The notes beneath the pieces are model-generated. The model did no database searches. It was not told the origin of the DNA and saw only the letters and a program-made list of their open reading frames with translations. A DNA stretch of 18,352 nucleotides. Source: Oscillibacter sp. UBA6647 (GTDB taxonomy: Bacteria; Bacillota; Clostridia; Oscillospirales; Oscillospiraceae). The position numbers and the translations under genes are program-made. Location of the stretch: NCBI GenBank assembly GCA_002455655.1, contig DKLF01000013.1, forward strand, positions 304 through 18,655, in the 5' to 3' direction. Positions 14,642 through 18,352 of this stretch are shown in pieces (positions within the stretch are counted from its first letter, which is position 1; every line of letters starts with the position of its first letter).

Positions 14642-14682
14642 CCCGGGAAAACCGACGCTCTAAAAGACGCGGTTTTCCCGGG
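14642..14682. terminator. Shared hairpin terminator of convergent genes
   Basis: A perfect 13-bp stem (14642-14654 with 14670-14682) encloses a 15-nt loop and lies between the stops of the BTAD regulator (14636) and the opposite small gene (14689). On the - strand it is followed by TTCTTTTATT, a good terminator tail for the small gene. On the + strand the tail is A-rich, so termination of the regulator transcript would be weaker. Confidence 0.8.
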
Positions 14683-14688
14683 AAAAAG

Positions 14689-15069
14689 TTATCGAAGCCT
14701 GGATTTGGTCACCGAAACGGAGGGGCAGGCGGCAGAGAGAATATCCACCATGGCGTTGGTTCCGGCAATTACATAATGTACGTCGTGTTCCTTGCCTAGC
14801 GTCTGCTGATAGGCGTCGCCGGTCAGCTTGAAAAACGTGTTTCCCCGCATCAGCACTTCGTACTCGGCGCTCAGGGCTTCCAGCCGCGGGGCGCACCGGG
14901 ATAGCTCCGCCACGGAATATGCGCCTACGCCAGAGGCAAAACGGATGGAGAATTCAAATACTTCGTTGGAAACGACGATTTGCAGGGAGTCGCCCTGCCC
15001 GACAATGGAGTCCAGCGAGAATCTGCCGAACATTTCTTTTTGAGGCAGCCAACAATCCAGTTTCGTCAT
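14689..15069 (-). CDS. Unrecognised 126-residue protein, likely co-regulated with the crotonase operon
   Basis: I do not recognise this family. The 126-residue protein has no signal peptide, membrane segment or cysteine pair. The N-terminal half (about 25-50) looks strand-rich (DSLQIVVSNEVFEFSIRF). A helix at about 55-72 (VAELSRCAPRLEALSAEYEV) is followed by VLMRGNTFFKL, and the C-terminal half contains VHYVIAGTNAMVDILSAA. The chain looks soluble and alpha/beta. GGGAGG stands 8 nt before the ATG, and the stop is followed by a good terminator, so this is a real monocistronic gene. Its promoter has three 11-bp phased CAAAG boxes like those of the crotonase operon, and it converges on the BTAD regulator gene. 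A small accessory or ligand-binding protein of that regulon is a guess. Confidence 0.8.
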   Translation of the reverse strand: MTKLDCWLPQKEMFGRFSLDSIVGQGDSLQIVVSNEVFEFSIRFASGVGAYSVAELSRCAPRLEALSAEYEVLMRGNTFFKLTGDAYQQTLGKEHDVHYVIAGTNAMVDILSAACPSVSVTKSRLR

Positions 15070-15177
15070 GATTTTTTCCTCCCAGATTTTAATTGATTAT
15101 CATACGGGACCGCGCAGACAAGCCGCATTGTAAATATTATATAAGAATCGTTTGCAAAGGCGCTTTGGTTAAGATTA

Positions 15178-15219
15178 ATTATACCAAAGGGTCTTTGGCT
15201 TTTCTTTGAAATTTCTTTG
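15178..15219 (-). promoter_or_regulatory. Second SARP-type promoter: three 11-bp phased CAAAG boxes before TATAAT
   Basis: On the - strand CAAAG boxes start at 15219, 15208 and 15197, exactly 11 bp apart (CAAAGAA, CAAAGAA, CAAAGAC). Seven bp after the last heptamer stands a perfect TATAAT (15183-15178). No -35 hexamer is present at the usual distance. The start site would be near 15171, leaving a leader of about 100 nt before the small gene at 15069. The box sequence, period, orientation and distance to the -10 match the crotonase operon promoter to within 1 bp. A CAAAG-GCG-CTTTG inverted pair (15155-15167) lies just downstream. Confidence 0.7.
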
Positions 15220-15297
15220 CAGAACATTCAAGTTTTTATTTTGGCGCAGAATCTCACGCTTTTCTTCCAACCAAACCAAAAGGGGATTAAAAACATC

Positions 15298-15326
15298 TTG
15301 ACAGCGGAAAGTGAACGTGTTATCTT
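15298..15326 (+). promoter_or_regulatory. Sigma-A promoter of the GntR/ABC operon
   Basis: A perfect TTGACA (15298-15303), a 17-bp spacer and TATCTT (15321-15326) form the promoter, with an extended -10 TG at 15318-15319. The start site should fall near 15333, inside the palindrome described separately. The leader also holds a tandem 8-bp duplication, GAAACCGG twice (15353-15368). Confidence 0.75.
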
Positions 15327-15327
15327 A

Positions 15328-15352
15328 ACTGTACTAATACGGATAATACAGT
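15328..15352 (+). promoter_or_regulatory. Probable YtrA-type operator
   Basis: ACTGTA (15328-15333), 13 bp and TACAGT (15347-15352) form a perfect 6-bp inverted repeat directly downstream of the -10. Known YtrA-family operators have the same six-base arms ending TGTA/TACA and a 13-bp spacer, as I recall from the Bacillus example. Its place over the start site suggests repression of the operon by its own first gene product. Confidence 0.7.
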
Positions 15353-15390
15353 GAAACCGGGAAACCGGCGAACAAAACGGAGGTGGTAAG

Positions 15391-15753
15391 ATGATCAGCC
15401 TGAATTACCGGGATTCAAGGCCCATCTACGAGCAGATTAAAGACGAATTGCGAAAGCTGATCGTCACCGGTGCGCTGGCGGCGGGAGAAAAGCTGCCGTC
15501 AGTGCGGGTGCTGGCAACCCGGCTTAGCATCAATCCCAACACGATTCAGCGGGCCTACAACGATCTGGAGACGGAGGGGTATATCTACTCTGTGCCGGGG
15601 AAGGGCAGCTTTGCCGGAGAGCGGGGAAGCGCGGACGCAGCGCGCCGCGAGCTGCTGAAAGATAAGGCGCGCCAGCTTTTACGCGAGCTGCGGGTGTTGG
15701 GTGTGACACCGGCGGAGCTTGAGGCGCTGTTGAAGGAGGGAGAAACGACATGA
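15391..15753 (+). CDS. GntR-family transcriptional regulator, YtrA subfamily
   Basis: This small repressor has 120 residues, typical of the YtrA subfamily, which lacks the large ligand domain of other GntR proteins. The winged helix (about 8-76) shows PIYEQIKDELRKLI, GEKLPSVRVLATRL, NPNTIQRAYNDLETEGYIYS and PGKGSFA. The C-terminal tail (about 80-118) is two helices used for dimerisation. Subfamily members usually repress the ABC operon they belong to and respond to cell-envelope stress or antibiotics. GGAGGTGG lies just before the ATG. The stop overlaps the ATPase start by 4 nt (ATGA). A matching palindrome lies over the promoter. Confidence 0.93.
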   Translation: MISLNYRDSRPIYEQIKDELRKLIVTGALAAGEKLPSVRVLATRLSINPNTIQRAYNDLETEGYIYSVPGKGSFAGERGSADAARRELLKDKARQLLRELRVLGVTPAELEALLKEGETT

Positions 15754-16646
15754 TAGAGATTCAAAACGCGGTAAAAACATTTGACGGCTTTGCTGCGCTG
15801 GACGGGATCACCCTGACGGTGCCCACAGGCGCGGTATACGGGCTGGTGGGGCCCAACGGGGCGGGCAAGTCCACACTTTTGCGGTGCCTCAACGGCGTGT
15901 ACCGGACAGACAGGGGCACGGTGAATATGCAGGGGGAGCCTGTGTGGGAGAATCCGGCGCTGAAAGCACGGATCGGCTCTATTCCCGATGACTGGCACTA
16001 CTTTTTGCAATCCAGCACACAGGACATGATGAAGCTTTACCGGGGGATTTACCCAACCTTTTCTATGGAGCGGTATAAAAAGCTGGAAGACGCGTTTCCC
16101 ATTGATCCCCGTAAGGCGATCCGGCATCTGTCCAAGGGAATGCAGAAGCAGGCGGCCTTCTGGCTGACCATGTGCTGCATGCCGGATTATCTTCTGCTGG
16201 ATGAGCCGGTGGACGGTCTGGACCCGGTGATGCGCCGACAGGTGTGGTCGCTGGTGCTGGACGATGTGGCGGAGCGGGGCACCACGGTGCTGGTTTCCAG
16301 CCACAACCTGCGGGAGTTGGAGGACGTGTGCGACCATGTGGGCATTTTGGATCACGGAAAGGTGCTGCTGGAGCGGTCTTTGGAGCAGCTTCAGGACAAC
16401 ATGGTGAAACTTCAGGTGGTATTTCCCGAGGAAATAGCGGAGGTTCCCGCCGAAATTCCGGCGCTCCACACCTCGCGTCTCGGACGCATTCATACTCTGA
16501 TTCTGCGGATGAATGCCAAAGACGCAGAGGCGCTGTTGGCGCAATATAAGCCCGTGTTGGTGGATGCTGTGCCGCTGACGCTGGAGGAGATTTTCATTTA
16601 CGAGTTGGGAGGTGCGAACTATGCAGTCAAAGACATTGTCCTCTAA
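15750..16646 (+). CDS. ABC transporter ATP-binding protein (YtrB-like)
   Basis: This 298-residue ATPase energises the adjacent membrane subunit. It has Walker A GPNGAGKST (34-42), a signature loop LSKGM (127-131), Walker B YLLLDEP (147-153), the D-loop GLDP (156-159) and the switch histidine H185 in SSHNLRE. The Q-loop position reads IGSIPDDWHYF with no glutamine; I believe this is common in YtrB-type proteins. The tail from about residue 215 is the extra C-terminal domain of this exporter class. It is coupled to the GntR gene (4-nt overlap) and overlaps the permease by 26 nt. The exported substrate, or a sensing role in envelope stress, cannot be told from the sequence. Confidence 0.93.
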   Translation: MIEIQNAVKTFDGFAALDGITLTVPTGAVYGLVGPNGAGKSTLLRCLNGVYRTDRGTVNMQGEPVWENPALKARIGSIPDDWHYFLQSSTQDMMKLYRGIYPTFSMERYKKLEDAFPIDPRKAIRHLSKGMQKQAAFWLTMCCMPDYLLLDEPVDGLDPVMRRQVWSLVLDDVAERGTTVLVSSHNLRELEDVCDHVGILDHGKVLLERSLEQLQDNMVKLQVVFPEEIAEVPAEIPALHTSRLGRIHTLILRMNAKDAEALLAQYKPVLVDAVPLTLEEIFIYELGGANYAVKDIVL

Positions 16647-18352
16647 GGGATTGTTCAGCCCCGCCCTGTTTCGCAACGATCTGGTTCGATTCTGGCCTCT
16701 TTGGGCGCTGTATCTGGTAATGTGGCTTCTGATGATGCCGGCGTTCCAATTTTTGGAGATGTTTGGCCAAAACGGCTGGGAAAACATGACGGATATGCAG
16801 GCCTACGCCATGGGCGAGGTGGCGAGCATGGCCACCGGCGGAGCACTGGCTATGAGCGTGAGCTTCGGATGCCTTTTTGCAATGACGCTGTTCTCTTATC
16901 TCACCGGCTCTCGTGCCGTGGGGTTTGTCCACGCTCTGCCCACTCGGAGAGAGGGCCTGTTTTTGACCCACTATCTGGCTGGAGCGGCAGTGTTTATTGG
17001 ATCTCATGCCCTCACCGCCCTGCTGACGGCCCTCGTCTGGAGCGCCGCCGGGGTGGAGAAGCTGTGGATCATTGGCCTGTGGTTCCTGTATACCACGGGG
17101 CAGATGCTGTTCTTTTACAGCTTCGCGGTGCTCTGCGCCATGTTTGCGGGGCAGATGCTGGCAATACCCGTGTTTTACGGGGTGCTCAATTGGCTGGTTT
17201 ACGGAGTGACAAATCTGTTCTGGAACTTGTGCCAGATTCTATTGTACGGCTGGACGAATCCCGCTGACTCTGCGTTGGTGGGCTGGTTTACGCCGATGTA
17301 TAAGCTGGTGCAGCTTAGCTGGGACCGATGGAATTATTCCCGCGGCAACGAGGCGTATTGGAGCTTTCTGCAAAGCGGGCTTGGCACCGTGGGGGTTTAC
17401 GCGCTGGTGGGCGTGGTGATGACGATTGCGGCGCTGCTGATTTACAGGCGCCGCCACAGCGAGTCCGCAGGGGACACTGTGGCTATGAGCTGGGCAAAGC
17501 CTGTTTTTCGGTACGGCGTGGGTGTGTGCGCGGCCTTGATCCTGGGACAGCTTCTCTACATTATATTGTGGGATGCGTTTGGCCGGAACGGGCAATCTCC
17601 CGTGGCGCTGGTGGTCTGCATGGTGGTATTGGGCCTTGTGGGCTACTTTGGGGCGGAGATGCTGCTGCAAAAATCCTTCCACATTTTAAAACGGAGCTGG
17701 AAAGGCGGCGCGATTTTGGCTGCCGCCCTGATTCTGGTGTGTGTGGCTCTTGAGCTGGATCTTCCGGGTGTTGAGCGGCGCGTTCCCGTGGCGGAGGATG
17801 TACAGTCATTGGAATTCCGGCTTTACGGGCAGGACTCCATTTATGGCGACAGTCAGAATCCTGAGATAATTGATCGCTTCCTGACACTGCATCAAATGCT
17901 GGTGGAAGAGCGCCCCACAAGCAGCGTATGGGATGAAAATGCGCTCTACGGAAGCATGCAGTTGGACTACACACTGAAGAACGGCGCCCATCTGCGCAGG
18001 AATTACAGCTTTACCATCTCGCCCTCGGAAATTGAGGCCCATGCCGCACTGGCGGAGCAGCTAACAGAGCTTGCCCGGGACCCGGAGGTGTGGCAGGCGT
18101 ATATGAAAGAGCGCTTCGAGCCGGGCCGGCTCATGACGGTGGAAATGTATCTTGACAGGGAAGGCCGCACGCTGACCTTTGAGGGCGATACCGCCCGGGA
18201 AATTCTGGCGGCACTGAAAAAGGACGTTGAAGCGGGACACGCCGGGACCTATACCTTTGATTCCAAGGGCTGGGATACCAATACGTATTCTACAAATCTG
18301 ACGTTCTATTACCGTACACCGGAAGACGCCGGTAACGAAAACTATTATAATA
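16621..18352 (+). CDS. ABC transporter permease with large extracytoplasmic C-terminal domain, 3' partial
   Basis: The frame starts at the ATG at 16621, with GGGAGG about 9 nt upstream, and stays open to the window end for 577 codons. The first 380 residues hold about nine hydrophobic segments (roughly 25-45, 72-94, 117-141, 148-172, 176-208, 253-275, 297-318, 327-349 and 361-379). The loop TGSRAVGFVHALPTRREGLF (about 96-115) resembles the ABC-2 type permeases paired with YtrA/YtrB proteins. From about residue 380 the chain turns soluble and charged, with repeated aromatic strands (LEFRLYG, MQLDYTLKNG, TVEMYLDREGR, LTFYYRT), presumably outside the membrane. The end of the gene is missing. The start overlaps the ATPase gene, so the two are co-translated. 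Confidence 0.88.
   Translation, partial: MQSKTLSSKGLFSPALFRNDLVRFWPLWALYLVMWLLMMPAFQFLEMFGQNGWENMTDMQAYAMGEVASMATGGALAMSVSFGCLFAMTLFSYLTGSRAVGFVHALPTRREGLFLTHYLAGAAVFIGSHALTALLTALVWSAAGVEKLWIIGLWFLYTTGQMLFFYSFAVLCAMFAGQMLAIPVFYGVLNWLVYGVTNLFWNLCQILLYGWTNPADSALVGWFTPMYKLVQLSWDRWNYSRGNEAYWSFLQSGLGTVGVYALVGVVMTIAALLIYRRRHSESAGDTVAMSWAKPVFRYGVGVCAALILGQLLYIILWDAFGRNGQSPVALVVCMVVLGLVGYFGAEMLLQKSFHILKRSWKGGAILAAALILVCVALELDLPGVERRVPVAEDVQSLEFRLYGQDSIYGDSQNPEIIDRFLTLHQMLVEERPTSSVWDENALYGSMQLDYTLKNGAHLRRNYSFTISPSEIEAHAALAEQLTELARDPEVWQAYMKERFEPGRLMTVEMYLDREGRTLTFEGDTAREILAALKKDVEAGHAGTYTFDSKGWDTNTYSTNLTFYYRTPEDAGNENYYN

Noticed and set aside
15136..15141. Second TATAAT on the - strand, closer to the orphan gene
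   Set aside because: It has no -35 at 16-18 bp and no phased boxes at the SARP distance; kept only as a weak alternative start.
15585..16787. Long - strand frame opposite the GntR/ABC genes
   Set aside because: It is a shadow frame; the + strand genes have complete Walker motifs and coupled starts.

Overview
The window looks like chromosomal DNA of an anaerobic Gram-positive Bacillota, most likely a G+C-rich Clostridia/Oscillospirales-type gut bacterium. The grounds are strong AGGAGG-type ribosome binding sites, sigma-A promoters, a YtrA-type GntR/ABC cassette, butyrate-type CoA genes and TRAP/hexuronate genes. Placement by family content is inference; base composition was judged by eye.

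Region 1 (1-6405, + strand) is a sugar-acid import and catabolism operon: a TRAP transporter (dctP, cut by the window edge, then dctQ and dctM), a KduD-like dehydrogenase, a decayed C-terminal remnant of an altronate dehydratase (UxaA family), KDPG aldolase (eda), a DgoK-family 2-keto-3-deoxy sugar-acid kinase and a D-2-hydroxyacid dehydrogenase. The genes are tightly packed, often with overlaps. A perfect 14-bp hairpin separates dctP from dctQ. The logic is uptake of a hexuronate or aldonate, conversion to 2-keto-3-deoxy acids, phosphorylation, and cleavage to pyruvate and glyceraldehyde 3-phosphate.

Region 2 (6462-8342) is a PAS/AAA+/Fis sigma-54 activator with its own near-consensus sigma-A promoter, ending at a strong hairpin shared with the convergent operon. 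Region 3 (8403-11311, - strand) is crotonase - thiolase - 3-hydroxyacyl-CoA dehydrogenase. It is the core of beta-oxidation or butyrate-type chemistry, without an acyl-CoA dehydrogenase or Etf in view.

Region 4 (11312-15219) is the most interesting part. A 1052-residue regulator is transcribed divergently from the crotonase operon. It has a MalT-like NTPase domain with a degenerate P-loop, a long TPR-like region, and a C-terminal winged helix plus bacterial transcriptional activator (BTAD) domain, as in SARP regulators. Upstream of the crotonase operon are four tandem CAAAG-type boxes with an exact 11-bp period, ending 8 bp from a -10 box. Three more boxes with the same 11-bp period precede a perfect TATAAT for an unrecognised 126-residue protein just beyond the regulator gene. 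Neither promoter has a recognisable -35. This is the published layout of SARP-activated promoters, so I infer a local regulon: the BTAD regulator controls both the CoA operon and the orphan gene.

Region 5 (15298-18352, + strand) is a YtrA-family GntR repressor, an ABC ATPase and an ABC permease that runs off the window. Its promoter has a perfect ACTGTA-N13-TACAGT palindrome just downstream of the -10, presumably the autoregulatory operator.
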